A stretch of 64,000 bases of DNA, taken from the NCBI RefSeq assembly GCF_001183605.1, contig NZ_LFXJ01000005.1:2114809-2178808 (forward strand). Direction: 5' to 3'. The first letter of the stretch is position 1, and every line of letters starts with the position of its first letter. Position numbers and translations under genes: made by a program. Source of the stretch: Lysinibacillus xylanilyticus. Its GTDB lineage: Bacteria; Bacillota; Bacilli; Bacillales_A; Planococcaceae. Below are positions 23,845 through 33,091 of the stretch, piece after piece. The notes below the pieces were generated by a model, which saw nothing but the letters and a program-made list of their open reading frames with translations, ran no database searches and was not told where the DNA came from.

Positions 23845-24677
23845 TGACGTCTCGACATACCCATATTGCCATTACTATGATTGCTTTTGGCATGCTGTTA
23901 GCTCTAGTTGGTTATTTCTCTGGCGGGAAATGGAGTTTTGTGTTAAATGATGAAGGCATCCAATTGCCAGAGAACAATAAACTAGTAAACAGCTCCTATA
24001 AACTAGATGATTTCACTAATCTCAATGTTATCAATCACTATGGAGATGTTGAAGTTATAACTAGTGATCGTTATGCATTAGAAACAAATGTTATTAAAAA
24101 TGATGATGTGACGTACAGTATTAAAGATAATACATTAACTGTTGAAACTAAGAGTAAGAAGAAGAATGGTTTTGAATTCGGATTTGGTAGCTTCAGAACT
24201 CCTTCCATCAAAATCTATGTTCCTTCAGATGTAAAATTGAAAACCGTTATCCTTGAAAATAATTTTGGAGATACAACCATTCGTGGTCTGAATTATCAGG
24301 AGTTAAATCTTATTGAAGATTTTGGAGACATTATATTTAAAGACACTACTGGTGATAAAACAAAGATTACACAATCATTTGGTGATATGAATTTAAAACA
24401 ATTTTCAAGTAATGACTTCGTTACTGAAAGTGATCATGGTGAAATTAACATAGATGGAACATTAAATGGCCAATCCACTATTACATCTGACTTCGGAGAT
24501 ACTACACTTCATTTACAAAATAAAAAAAGTGAACTTGGCTTTGAATTACAAACAGACTTCGGGGATCTTACAGTTGATGGCAAGGATCAAAACAACAAAG
24601 TATCGCAATCTTATAACGGTGATAACCAACTAAAAGCAACTATTTCACATGGTGACTTACAGTTAACGTTGAAATAA
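23844..24677 (+). CDS. DUF4097-family beta-repeat protein, membrane anchored (LiaG-like)
   Basis: The 277-residue protein has one N-terminal membrane helix (about 7-26) and an extracellular beta-helix-like domain. Repeated motifs of the type (D/N)FGD or HGD followed by a short strand recur about every 17-25 residues: NFGDTTI, DFGDIIF, SFGDMNL, DHGEINI, DFGDTTL, DFGDLTV and SHGDLQL. This is the adhesin-like DUF4097 fold. Its ATG overlaps the TAA of the preceding gene. It is the last gene of the padR operon and is followed by a terminator at 24712. A role in envelope sensing is inferred from LiaG-like proteins. Confidence 0.82.
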   Translation: MTSRHTHIAITMIAFGMLLALVGYFSGGKWSFVLNDEGIQLPENNKLVNSSYKLDDFTNLNVINHYGDVEVITSDRYALETNVIKNDDVTYSIKDNTLTVETKSKKKNGFEFGFGSFRTPSIKIYVPSDVKLKTVILENNFGDTTIRGLNYQELNLIEDFGDIIFKDTTGDKTKITQSFGDMNLKQFSSNDFVTESDHGEINIDGTLNGQSTITSDFGDTTLHLQNKKSELGFELQTDFGDLTVDGKDQNNKVSQSYNGDNQLKATISHGDLQLTLK

Positions 24678-24711
24678 AGTAAGCTACCGATTTAATTTTC
24701 TTCACTGATAA

Positions 24712-24744
24712 GGCAGAATTACATTTTTGTGATTCTGCCTTTTT
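24712..24744 (+). terminator. Terminator of the padR operon
   Basis: GGCAGAATTACA and the complementary TGATTCTGCC (one bulge) enclose TTTTTG, followed by five T. Confidence 0.85.
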
Positions 24745-24930
24745 AGTAGGATTTTTATAAGATTAGTTCCTATCTATGAATAATAGTAAGAATTTTCTAT
24801 TTATTATATAATTTTCATATACTTATATGAATGTATTAGTACGATTCTTGTAAGTTAAGCATATTCTGAGGTGAATCAGGCTTGTTATGGCGTCTACTTA
24901 GACAAAAATACTATTTTTGAGGTGATCAAT

Positions 24931-25449
24931 ATGAACATTAGAAAAGCAAATAGTCAAGATGCTCAAGGTATAGGAAAAGTACATGTTGATAGTTGGAGAA
25001 CAACGTATAAAGGCATTCTTCCAGATGATTTTTTGAATAATTTATCTTACGAACAGCGAACAGAGCTTTGGAAGAAAAATATTTCAGATGCTACGAATTA
25101 TGTACTGGTGGCGGAAAATGAACAGAATGAAATAATCGGCTTTGCAACTGGTGGCACACGAAAAACTAATTCAGTACCGAATGCAACTGATTTAACTTCT
25201 ATATATCTTTTAGAAGAATATCAAGGAATGGGAATCGGGAAGCAACTACTCACAGAAATATTCGCCTATTTTAAACTAAAAGGATATGAAAAAGTATTTG
25301 TTGAAGTATTAGCAGAAAATAAAACACGTAATTTCTATGAATATTATGGTGCACAATATGTCAATAACATCGAAATTAAGATTGGCGGAAAAGTATTAGA
25401 AGAGCTTATTTACGTATGGAATGATATTGATAAGGTTACAGAAAAATAA
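24931..25449 (+). CDS. GNAT-family N-acetyltransferase
   Basis: The 172-residue protein has the GNAT fold: MNIRKANSQDAQGIGKVHVD with the SWRTTYKGILPDDFL segment typical of the YobR/RimI-like subgroup, and the acetyl-CoA motif A SIYLLEEYQGMGIGKQLLTE (Q-x-x-G-x-G). A late NKTRNFYEYYGA motif B follows. The substrate is unknown. Start: ATG 24931 after GAGGTGATCAAT; an in-frame ATG 20 codons upstream lacks support. It is monocistronic and followed by a short family A fragment. Confidence 0.85.
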   Translation: MNIRKANSQDAQGIGKVHVDSWRTTYKGILPDDFLNNLSYEQRTELWKKNISDATNYVLVAENEQNEIIGFATGGTRKTNSVPNATDLTSIYLLEEYQGMGIGKQLLTEIFAYFKLKGYEKVFVEVLAENKTRNFYEYYGAQYVNNIEIKIGGKVLEELIYVWNDIDKVTEK

Positions 25450-25462
25450 AATAGAGAGCTAT

Positions 25463-25517
25463 ATCAATTATGCCTCGGCGTAATTACGTCTGGAATTGTC
25501 TCTAAAGACTTTAACTT
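25463..25517. repeat. Truncated family A repeat
   Basis: It contains the head ATCAATTATGCCTCGGCGTA, then ATTACGTCTGGAATTG and CTTTAACTTATT. The internal modules are absent. Confidence 0.7.
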
Positions 25518-25532
25518 ATTGGGGGGCTTGTA

Positions 25533-25717
25533 ATGAAAACTATAGCGGGAACAATCTCTTTATCTGTTTCTTTTACTTTATTTATTTGTTCGGATTAAAA
25601 ATGGAGCATTCAGTTAAATATGACTCTGGATTCTTTTTTCTTCCAATAGTTTTACTAATACTTTCTCTTATTTTCTTTAGACAAGACTACAAACGAGTAA
25701 AAAATATACGGAGCTAA
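25533..25717 (+). pseudogene. Small membrane protein gene, probably frameshifted
   Basis: ATG 25533, preceded by GGGGGGCTTGTA, opens MKTIAGTISLSVSFTLFICS and stops after 21 codons. A second frame overlapping from before continues as YFIYLFGLKMEHSVKY, then FFFLPIVLLILSLIFF and a basic end to 25717. Joining the two frames within TTTATTTATTTG gives a two-helix protein of about 60 residues, so a one-base indel in the T-rich run is likely. No family is recognised. Confidence 0.35.
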
Positions 25718-25741
25718 ATATATTTCGAAAAATTTGAAAAG

Positions 25742-25776
25742 CCGTATATTTTCAGATTTGAAAATATACGGTCTTG
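25742..25776. terminator. Hairpin terminator between convergent genes
   Basis: CCGTATATTTTCA (25742-25754) and TGAAAATATACGG (25759-25771) form a perfect 13-bp stem with a GATT loop. It lies between the plus-strand small gene and the minus-strand birA stop and could serve both. Confidence 0.7.
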
Positions 25777-25800
25777 TTAAATAAGTATGTGCACATGTTT

Positions 25801-26784
25801 CTATAAAATTTTTATGTCTCCAGCATAAATTGTTCGGACTGTGCCATTATCCTCTGTTAGCTGTAGTACACCTTCATCCGTAATCCCACTGGCAACGCCT
25901 TCAAAGCGCTCGCGTAAAGTCGTGACTTCGATACGTTGTCCAATGGTACATGACATTTGTTCCCAAAGCATTTTAATGCTAGCAAAGCCCTCCTTCACGT
26001 ATAAATCCGTGAATTGTTCTAAATATTGTAAAATAGATGCGACAAGGGCTGCACGATTAATTTCCTCACCCGCTTCTAAACGTAAAGATGTAGCAATATC
26101 AGCGATTTCTGGAGAGAAATCTGCTTCGACTTGGTTTGCATTAATACCTATACCTACCAGTAGTGCTTGTACACAGTCTGCTTCAGCCTGCATTTCTGTT
26201 AATATACCGGTACATTTTTTACCGTTAATGAGTAAATCATTTGGCCATTTAATGGCTGGTTCAATATGGTTATATAATGTTTTAATAGCCATCGTAACCG
26301 CAACTGCTACGACAAGTGTGTAAGATGAAGCTTGCTGAGGAGTAACATCTGGTCTTACAATAATGGTCATCCAAATACCTGTGCCATTTGCAGATTCCCA
26401 CGGACGCGCCATACGACCGCGACCAGCAGTTTGCTCCTCACCGATAATAATAGTGCCATGTGGAGCGCCTTCCTGTGCAAGCTTATGAGCGATTGTTTGT
26501 GTTGAATCAACAACGTCATAATAATGAATTTCACGTCCAAAACGTTCAGTATTTAAAAATAGTTCAATTTGTGTTGGACTTAAGCTGTTTGGCACACCAG
26601 TCAGTACATAGCCCTTTTTCTTTACAGTTTCAAATGTATAGCCTTCTTCTTGTAGCGACTGCATATGTTTCCATATAGCTGTACGTGATACTCCAAGGGA
26701 ATCTGCTATCTCCTGACCCGAAACGGCCTCACCATTAGCAGCTAATATTCTTTTTAAAATTTCATCCTTCATAGAAATACTCAT
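25801..26784 (-). CDS. birA: Bifunctional biotin operon repressor / biotin-protein ligase BirA
   Basis: BirA activates biotin to biotinyl-AMP, attaches it to carboxylase subunits, and represses biotin genes when idle. The 327-residue protein has an N-terminal winged helix (residues about 5-65: GEAVSGQEIADSLGVSRTAI), the ligase domain with GRGRMARPWES (biotinyl-AMP loop), KWPNDLLINGKK and a C-terminal SH3-like domain. Start: ATG 26784 (MSISMKDEIL) with AAAGGA upstream; the frame runs on to 26886 without a better site. It follows cca as in B. subtilis, separated here by a 440-base repeat-bearing gap. Confidence 0.93.
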   Translation of the reverse strand: MSISMKDEILKRILAANGEAVSGQEIADSLGVSRTAIWKHMQSLQEEGYTFETVKKKGYVLTGVPNSLSPTQIELFLNTERFGREIHYYDVVDSTQTIAHKLAQEGAPHGTIIIGEEQTAGRGRMARPWESANGTGIWMTIIVRPDVTPQQASSYTLVVAVAVTMAIKTLYNHIEPAIKWPNDLLINGKKCTGILTEMQAEADCVQALLVGIGINANQVEADFSPEIADIATSLRLEAGEEINRAALVASILQYLEQFTDLYVKEGFASIKMLWEQMSCTIGQRIEVTTLRERFEGVASGITDEGVLQLTEDNGTVRTIYAGDIKIL

Positions 26785-26944
26785 GCTAATCAATCCTTTA
26801 GTAAACTCTATTATTAATTTTTGTTGCTTGCAAAATATTGATTCAATTGTACTTATCATACTGTAAATTATGACAATTGACCACATTCTATCATCAAATA
26901 TCTTTTAGCTCTAGTTATTCGTTATTTTAACTATTTTACTTCGG

Positions 26945-27240
26945 ATCGTTTGATTACCCTCATAACATAGGGTTGATTTCCGTTCCGGCTGGGTGCTTTC
27001 CTGGGGGCGTCGGGGCAACAGATGTTTTTTGCGCGAAAGCGAAGCGGCAGTGGCAACAACAGGATGTTGGTCATGAAGGCGTTATCACAGGACGTTATGC
27101 TTTTAGTCTTCGTTCCTCTATCCGCTTCACTCGCGCTCCAGGGTCTCATCTGTGATGCTGTGATTTGACCGCCTAGCCTTCCCAATTAACTTATACTCAT
27201 GTTGCATTTTAACAATTGTCACCCAAAACCTTTGGTGATT
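26945..27240. repeat. Long family B repeat with nested hairpins
   Basis: The core GGTTGATTTCCGTTCCGGCT then GGGTGCTTTCCTGGGGGCGT is followed by a GCGCGAAAGCGAAGCGGCAG module, ACAGGATGTTGG, and the hairpin ACGAAGGC-like arm TGAAGGCG / AGTCTTCG around CACAGGACGT. It ends near CCTTTGGTGATTAAG (27226-27240), comparable to the terminal repeat of the copy at 7160. It is non-coding. Confidence 0.75.
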
Positions 27241-27272
27241 AAGCAAAAAAATATTATAGAACCAAATTAATA

Positions 27273-27308
27273 AGGAGCCGTCTCATTCATTTTTTGAGAC
27301 CGGCTCCT
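27273..27308 (-). terminator. Terminator of the mazG-dapB-mgsA-bshA-cca operon
   Basis: AGGAGCCG-TCTCA and TGAGACCGGCTCCT form a strong hairpin just after the cca stop. The minus-strand T run is weak (TTATTAATTT). Confidence 0.75.
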
Positions 27309-27328
27309 CGTTTAAAAATCTATGGTTA

Positions 27329-28507
27329 TCATTCTTTTTTGAAATAATCGTGTTCTATCCAATTTTTTATCTGTTGTCGGTCATTTTGAAGCTCGCCATT
27401 GACAACTGCTTCAAGCATCGCAAGCAATGCTTCTTTTACCCATGGTCCACCTTTTTTTCCGGACCATTTTAATAAATCTGTACCGTTTACAATTAGCTCT
27501 CGTTTGTGTCTAATTGGAAGCTTTGTCTGTATTTCCTGTATACTTTGTTGTGGCATATGAACATCAAGCTGTCTCAGCTCCGCAAAATAACAAGCAGTTT
27601 CTAGTTCCTGTTCTGTATACAAAAAGTAATCCATATTTGTCCAGCCGTTTTTTAAAGCTTTTAAAGCTTCTAACACAGCTTTAACAAATGCCATCTCCTT
27701 ATTCGATAAACGATATTCACCTAGCACTTCTCGCCAATCTTCACCCTGTAACACCGCAAAATATGCCCAGCCTAGTAGCTTGTCCTGCGTGTTAAATTCA
27801 TACCAGTCTTTAGCTTGAAAAGTACCATTTAAATAATTTACTAAATTGCTTTCCTCAAGCTTCCTTATACCATTATAAACATCTTTCCCTACCCATAGCT
27901 TATCGAGCTCTGCTTTTATTCGCTCTCTCGCAATCCAAGAAATATTATCGGCCTTTTCCTGCATTGCTTTCAAGGTTTCTGATTCAATTAGAAAACCGAG
28001 CTGTGCTGAAAAACGTACGGCTCGCAGCATTCGTAATGCATCTTCCGAAAAACGTTTCTGTGCATCACCAACAGCTCGAATTACACCAGCCTCAATATCT
28101 TGGCGTCCTCCGTAAAAATCAACAAAAGAATCATCTCGACGCATCGCTATGGCATTCATCGTAAAATCTCGACGCTGTAAATCTTCTTTTAGTGAACGTA
28201 CAAATTGCACTTCCTCTGGTCTACGGTGATCCGTATATTCACCATCTGTTCGATATGTCGTTACCTCCACAGAACCAGCTGGGTCGATAACAAGTACCGT
28301 CCCATGCTGAATCCCTATATCAACTGTATGATTAAAGACAGACTTTACTTCGTCTGGCATGGCATTTGTCGCAACATCTACATCGTGGGCAGGACGACCA
28401 AGTATAGCATCTCGTACCGCACCACCAACGATCACTGCTTCGAAGCCTGCGTTTTCTAGTTGTTCAATAACTGAATAGGCTGCTTGCCATTCTTTATTGT
28501 TTTGCAT
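27329..28507 (-). CDS. cca: CCA tRNA nucleotidyltransferase
   Basis: This enzyme adds or repairs the 3' CCA end of tRNAs without a template. The 392-residue class II nucleotidyltransferase has GGAVRDAILGR, the catalytic DVDVAT (D-x-D), the TYRTDGEYTDHRRPEEVQFV flexible loop, RRDFTMNA and the EDALRMLRAVRFSAQLGF motif. Start: ATG 28507 (MQNNKEWQAAY), overlapping the bshA end by 14 bases, as expected for the tightly packed operon; the ribosome binding site is weak (GAAAGAA). Upstream in-frame ATGs lie inside bshA. Confidence 0.93.
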   Translation of the reverse strand: MQNNKEWQAAYSVIEQLENAGFEAVIVGGAVRDAILGRPAHDVDVATNAMPDEVKSVFNHTVDIGIQHGTVLVIDPAGSVEVTTYRTDGEYTDHRRPEEVQFVRSLKEDLQRRDFTMNAIAMRRDDSFVDFYGGRQDIEAGVIRAVGDAQKRFSEDALRMLRAVRFSAQLGFLIESETLKAMQEKADNISWIARERIKAELDKLWVGKDVYNGIRKLEESNLVNYLNGTFQAKDWYEFNTQDKLLGWAYFAVLQGEDWREVLGEYRLSNKEMAFVKAVLEALKALKNGWTNMDYFLYTEQELETACYFAELRQLDVHMPQQSIQEIQTKLPIRHKRELIVNGTDLLKWSGKKGGPWVKEALLAMLEAVVNGELQNDRQQIKNWIEHDYFKKE

Positions 28508-29639
28508 GATTTCTTTCAGCAACCTTTTCATACAATTTTTCATATTGTTCTACAATTTTAGATGAATGAAATTTTTCATCAACAGCACGGATAGCCGCTT
28601 CTCGGAAACGTTGTAATTTCTCTTCATCATTCAATAGGTTCACGGCGTACTCTGCCACTGCGTCCGTGTCACCTAATTCTACTATATAGCCATCTACACC
28701 ATGCTCAATGACTTCTGGAATACCGCCTACAGCTGATCCAATACAAGGTACACCACAAGCCATTGCTTCAAGTAAAACTAACCCGAATGATTCCTGCTGT
28801 GATAATAATAATTTAAGGTCACTTATCGCATATAATTCGGCCAAATTTTCTTGTTTGCCTAAAAATAGAACATCCTCCATATAAGGACTTTCCTTTACTT
28901 GATCCATTACACGATGCTTTTCTGGACCATCTCCTACAAGCAATAGCTTTGCCTTCATGTTTGCACGAATCTTCATAAAGGCGTCTATAATATGCGGAAG
29001 ATTTTTAATTTTACGGAAGTTAGATACGTGAATAATAACTTTTTCATCTTCTTCAATTCCAAATTGTTCCTTTAAGCTTCCTGAATTGCGCGGGAAGTAT
29101 TCACGTTCATCAACAAAGTTGTAAATCGTGTTAATCGGCTTTACTGTATCGATAAGCTCATAGGTTTGCTGCTTTAATGCCTCTGACACTGTCGTAACGA
29201 TATCAGATTTGTCAATGCCATACTTAATTGCCTGCGAAAGAGTGGAATCCTGCCCAAGCACCGAAATATCAGTACCGTGCAACGTTGTGACAATCCCAAT
29301 GTCGCGACCACTCATTTCACGTGCTAAAACAGCACAGACAGCATGTGGTATTGCATAATGCACATGAAGCACATCTAGTTCTTCATCCTTAATCACGTCC
29401 GCCATTTTACTCGCTAATGCTATATCATATGGCGAATATTGAAATACTGAATAATTGTTAACTTCTACTTCATGGAAAAAGACGGTTGGATAAATTTTAT
29501 TCAATCGAAATGGTACGCTTGAGGTGATGAAATGAATCTCGTGTCCTCTCTCTGCAAGCATTTTTCCTAATTCTGTTGCAATAACACCAGAGCCTCCAAC
29601 AGTTGGATAACAGGTAATGCCGATTTTTAGCTTTTTCAT
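28494..29639 (-). CDS. bshA: N-acetyl-alpha-D-glucosaminyl-L-malate synthase BshA
   Basis: BshA catalyses the first step of bacillithiol synthesis, joining N-acetylglucosamine from UDP-GlcNAc to L-malate. The 381-residue GT4 glycosyltransferase has KIGITCYPTVGGSGVIATEL at the N-terminus and the C-terminal donor site ESFGLVLLEAMACGVPCIGS with EVIEHGVDGY. Length and motifs fit the family. The expected neighbour bshB1 (the deacetylase, between mgsA and bshA in B. subtilis) is missing: only 33 bases separate the genes. Start: ATG 29639 after AAAGGATG. Confidence 0.93.
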   Translation of the reverse strand: MKKLKIGITCYPTVGGSGVIATELGKMLAERGHEIHFITSSVPFRLNKIYPTVFFHEVEVNNYSVFQYSPYDIALASKMADVIKDEELDVLHVHYAIPHAVCAVLAREMSGRDIGIVTTLHGTDISVLGQDSTLSQAIKYGIDKSDIVTTVSEALKQQTYELIDTVKPINTIYNFVDEREYFPRNSGSLKEQFGIEEDEKVIIHVSNFRKIKNLPHIIDAFMKIRANMKAKLLLVGDGPEKHRVMDQVKESPYMEDVLFLGKQENLAELYAISDLKLLLSQQESFGLVLLEAMACGVPCIGSAVGGIPEVIEHGVDGYIVELGDTDAVAEYAVNLLNDEEKLQRFREAAIRAVDEKFHSSKIVEQYEKLYEKVAERNHAKQ

Positions 29640-29672
29640 TCGATTATCATCCTTTCTAAATCACGTCTTTTT

Positions 29673-30077
29673 TTAATTTCGTCTTTCTTGAATCAGTCTC
29701 CAATCCACAAAGCCTTCTTGTAGGCCTTTTAGTAATATTTCTGCCGTTCCCATATTTGTGGCCAGTGGCACTTGGTAAACATCACAAAGACGAATAAGTG
29801 CAGAAACATCTGGCTCATGTGGTTGTGCTGTTAAAGGATCACGGAAAAAAATGACCATGTCCATATCATTATTGGCAATCATTGCGCCAATTTGTTGATC
29901 GCCACCGAGTGGTCCTGAACGAAAACGTGTTACCTCTAAGCCTGTAGCTTCAATAACACGCTGTCCTGTTGTACCCGTAGCAAACAACGTATGCTCATTT
30001 AAAATATCTCGGTATGCAATAGCAAACTGTACTAAATTATCTTTTTTACGATCATGTGCAATTAATGCGATTTTCAT
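29673..30077 (-). CDS. mgsA: Methylglyoxal synthase MgsA
   Basis: MgsA converts dihydroxyacetone phosphate to methylglyoxal, a bypass of lower glycolysis under phosphate limitation. The 134-residue protein has [25 protein letters not shown], the [12 protein letters not shown] signature and the active-site region [18 protein letters not shown]. Length is normal. It lies 19 bases after dapB in a conserved operon. Confidence 0.95.
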   Translation of the reverse strand: MKIALIAHDRKKDNLVQFAIAYRDILNEHTLFATGTTGQRVIEATGLEVTRFRSGPLGGDQQIGAMIANNDMDMVIFFRDPLTAQPHEPDVSALIRLCDVYQVPLATNMGTAEILLKGLQEGFVDWRLIQERRN

Positions 30078-30096
30078 AATGCTTCCATCCCAATCT

Positions 30097-30894
30097 TTAG
30101 ATGATGTTTTCTAAACCATATACAAGTTGATCCATTTTCATGACCTCTTCTACGCAAAATGCTACACCCGACATAAAAGAATTACGATTTAACGAATCAT
30201 GACGAATTGTTAACAGCTGCCCATCTCCGCCAAATAACACTTGCTGGTGTGCCACTAAACCTGGTAAACGAACAGAGTGAATACGCATGCCATCAAACTC
30301 TCCACCTCTTGCACCCTCGATTGTTTCTTTTTCCTCTAGATGTCCTTGCGTCTTTTGTGTTCGCACCTCTTGAATCAATTGTGCCGTTTTAACAGCTGTT
30401 CCCGATGGAGCATCTAGCTTTTGATCGTGGTGCATTTCAATAATTTCAATATCAGGTAAATATTTCGCCGCTTCCTTAGCAAACTTCATCATAAGGATTG
30501 CTCCTATCGCAAAGTTTGGAGCAATAATACAGCCTAGCTCTTTTTCTTTAGCAATTGCTGATAATTCCACTAGTTGTTCATCTGTAAAGCCTGTTGTACC
30601 AATTACAGGTCGTACATTAAAATTCAAGGCCTCTTTAGTATGTTTGTATACTGCATGCGGGCTTGTTAAATCTACTAATACGTCTGGTGCAGTCGCCTCT
30701 ACAAGTTCAGACATATCTGTAAAGATTGGAGCCGTATAACTTGCCGGAAACATATCCAGATCAGCTAATGTTTTTCCTACTTCCTTATAATCTAGTACTG
30801 CTACTAATTCCATTTTGTCATGCTTCATGACCGTATGTACAGCCTCAGCCCCCATTTTTCCCCTAGGTCCTGCTATTACTACACGAATTGACAT
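30097..30894 (-). CDS. dapB: 4-hydroxy-tetrahydrodipicolinate reductase DapB
   Basis: DapB reduces the product of DapA with NAD(P)H in the lysine and diaminopimelate pathway, which also feeds dipicolinate in spores. The 265-residue protein has the nucleotide motif [13 protein letters not shown], the central [12 protein letters not shown] and the signature [18 protein letters not shown] with catalytic histidines and lysine. The ATG overlaps the stop of the mazG-like gene by one base. Confidence 0.95.
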   Translation of the reverse strand: MSIRVVIAGPRGKMGAEAVHTVMKHDKMELVAVLDYKEVGKTLADLDMFPASYTAPIFTDMSELVEATAPDVLVDLTSPHAVYKHTKEALNFNVRPVIGTTGFTDEQLVELSAIAKEKELGCIIAPNFAIGAILMMKFAKEAAKYLPDIEIIEMHHDQKLDAPSGTAVKTAQLIQEVRTQKTQGHLEEKETIEGARGGEFDGMRIHSVRLPGLVAHQQVLFGGDGQLLTIRHDSLNRNSFMSGVAFCVEEVMKMDQLVYGLENII

Positions 30895-31229
30895 TATTCT
30901 CCATCCTTTCTAGTCCAGCGATCTTTATCTCTTGTTTCAAATTTATGTATAACGCGTAAAAGTGCTTCATCTAATTTAATGCCTTGAGCATTTGCAAAGC
31001 AAACTAAAACAAAGAAAAAGTCACCTAATTCTTCTTCAATACTGTTTGCTTCCTCTGTACTCTTTTTCTTCTTTTGCCCGTAAACGTCCTGTACCTCGCG
31101 AGACAATTCACCAAGCTCCTCGGTTAGACGTGCCAATAACTCAAATGGTGGGAAATAGCCTTCCTTAAATTGTCCTATATAATCATCCACACGCTGCTGT
31201 AAAGCATGCATTGTCACTTGTTCAGTCAT
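30894..31229 (-). CDS. MazG-like nucleotide pyrophosphohydrolase (YpjD)
   Basis: This 111-residue all-alpha NTP pyrophosphatase has the MazG metal motifs EELGELSREVQD and EEELGDFFFVLVCFAN. Such small enzymes remove non-canonical NTPs. It corresponds in position to B. subtilis ypjD, first gene of the dapB-mgsA-bshA-cca operon. Start: ATG at 31229 after AGGAGTG. Divergent to the YitT-family gene at 31345. Confidence 0.88.
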   Translation of the reverse strand: MTEQVTMHALQQRVDDYIGQFKEGYFPPFELLARLTEELGELSREVQDVYGQKKKKSTEEANSIEEELGDFFFVLVCFANAQGIKLDEALLRVIHKFETRDKDRWTRKDGE

Positions 31230-31344
31230 TTAAATCACACTCCTACTTACCATCCTATAAAATTTACACCATTGTTGTCAAAAACAATAAAATGTCAGAT
31301 AATAGATATCACTACTTCAATTGTTTGGGACTTCAGGAGGTCAT

Positions 31345-32214
31345 ATGCTAAAACAGATCAAAATCAGCAATATCATCGCAATAATGCTCGGAGCTGCAAT
31401 TTTTAGCTTCGGCTTCGTCCACTTCAACATGCAAAATCAACTTGGTGAAGGTGGCCTAAGTGGGATAACACTTATACTTTATTTTACACTAGGCTGGGAC
31501 CCTGCCTTAATGAATTTACTTTTAAACATTCCTATGTTTATAATTGGTTATCGTTTACTAGGAAAAAAATCATTTATTTATACGCTTGTTGGAACTTTAT
31601 CTGTTTCAGTTTTCCTTAAAGTTTTCCAAAAGTATCAATTTACTATTCATTTAGAGGACGATCTGTTACTTGTTGCTCTTTTTGCAGGGGTTTTTGTTGG
31701 ACTAGGACTCGGTATCGTCTTTCGCTTCGGTGGTACAACAGGCGGTGTAGATATTTTGGCTCGCCTTGGGCATAAATATTTTGGCTGGAGTATGGGGAAA
31801 ACGATGTTCGTCTTTGACGCAATTGTCATTATCTTATCATGGCTAACATTTTTAGATGCTCGCTCTATGATGTATACTCTTGTTGCGGTATTTGTTGGCG
31901 CGCGCGTCATCGATTTTGTTCAAGAAGGAGCATATGCAGCACGTGGTGCACTTATTATATCTGAAAAGTCTAGCGCCATTGCTGAGTTGATTGCATTACG
32001 AATGGAACGCGGTCTTACTATACTTGAAGGTCATGGACATTTTACTAAACAACAAAAAGAAGTTATTTATTGTGTCATTGGTCGCAATGAAGTTGTACGC
32101 TTAAAATCTATAGTTCATGAGGTTGATCCACACGCTTTCGTATCTATAATAGAAGTACGAGATGTTGCAGGAGAAGGCTTCACGCTAGACGCCCAAAAAC
32201 AACCTCTACATTAA
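31345..32214 (+). CDS. YitT family membrane protein (YpjC-like)
   Basis: The 289-residue protein has five or six membrane helices (about 10-185) of the YitT/DUF161 family, with GLSGITLILYFTLGWDPALM and RFGGTTGGVDILARL, and a C-terminal cytosolic DUF2179 domain (about 200-285: GLTILEGHGHFTKQQKEVIY). The function is unknown. By position it matches ypjC, but here it is on the plus strand, opposite to its neighbours. Start: ATG 31345 after AGGAGGTCAT. A strong terminator follows. Confidence 0.85.
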   Translation: MLKQIKISNIIAIMLGAAIFSFGFVHFNMQNQLGEGGLSGITLILYFTLGWDPALMNLLLNIPMFIIGYRLLGKKSFIYTLVGTLSVSVFLKVFQKYQFTIHLEDDLLLVALFAGVFVGLGLGIVFRFGGTTGGVDILARLGHKYFGWSMGKTMFVFDAIVIILSWLTFLDARSMMYTLVAVFVGARVIDFVQEGAYAARGALIISEKSSAIAELIALRMERGLTILEGHGHFTKQQKEVIYCVIGRNEVVRLKSIVHEVDPHAFVSIIEVRDVAGEGFTLDAQKQPLH

Positions 32215-32226
32215 CATTAACAACCT

Positions 32227-32280
32227 GCCTACGCTCACGAAAAAGACATTTTACTTTTTCGTGAGCGTAGGCTTTTTTTT
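32227..32280 (+). terminator. Strong Rho-independent terminator
   Basis: GCCTACGCTCACGAAAAA (32227-32244) pairs perfectly with TTTTTCGTGAGCGTAGGC (32255-32272), an 18-bp stem followed by eight T. Confidence 0.95.
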
Positions 32281-32356
32281 CATAATAAATTATATACATA
32301 GTTTAACGGATTAAAAAACTTGCTATAGTGAAATACCACTACAACAAGTTTTTTAA

Positions 32357-33043
32357 TTAGTCGTCATTTCGCATATTTGTAAAAATTAATACTAAACGTA
32401 ATAATTCTAATACTGCTACTGCTGCTGCGGCAACATATGTTAATGCTGCAGCACTTAACACTTTTCGTGCTGGACGCTCTTCTTCATTTGTAATAAGCCC
32501 CAGAGAATTCATCTGCACTAAAGCACGCTTTGAAGCATCAAACTCCACTGGTAACGTTACTAATTGGAAAACCACACCTGCTGCTAATAATACGATACCT
32601 AAAAGTAACATATTCGAACTACTTGCAAAAATACCAATCATTACAAATATCCAAGACATATTTGATGAAATATTTGCAACTGGCACTAGCTTACTGCGTA
32701 ATGTCAGCATCGAATAAGCTTCTTTATGCTGGATGGCATGGCCAACCTCGTGGGCAGCAACTGCAGCACCAGCAATACTCGCTTCGTAGAAATTACTTTC
32801 CGATAAAGCAACTGTTTTTGTTGCCGGATTATAGTGATCAGACAACACACCTTGTGTTGGAACAACTCGTACATCATATAAGCCGTTCGCATCTAAAATC
32901 GCACGCGCTACCTCTGCACCTGTTTGTCCCTTCATTGTACTTTCTTTTGCAAACTTATTATACGTACCCTTTACTTTCATTTGTGCGTAAAGCGGCAGTA
33001 GCATTATTATTGCAAAATAAACAATATACATACTTATTGACAA
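32357..33043 (-). CDS. Zinc metallopeptidase, YugP family
   Basis: The 228-residue membrane protein has one N-terminal helix, a cytosolic-looking catalytic part with H98-E-x-x-H102 (AAHEVGHAIQH), and two or three further helices (about 120-165 and 195-222). YugP-like proteases (Zn_protease_2) have unknown substrates. Start: TTG at 33043, with AAAGGGG 8 bases upstream; the next ATG is only four codons later. It lies where ypjB is found in B. subtilis, between ypjA and ypjC. Confidence 0.85.
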   Translation of the reverse strand: MSISMYIVYFAIIMLLPLYAQMKVKGTYNKFAKESTMKGQTGAEVARAILDANGLYDVRVVPTQGVLSDHYNPATKTVALSESNFYEASIAGAAVAAHEVGHAIQHKEAYSMLTLRSKLVPVANISSNMSWIFVMIGIFASSSNMLLLGIVLLAAGVVFQLVTLPVEFDASKRALVQMNSLGLITNEEERPARKVLSAAALTYVAAAAVAVLELLRLVLIFTNMRNDD

Positions 33044-33091
33044 TTTTCTAACCCCTTTCTACCTCGATACTATAATTCTATAATCATTTAC

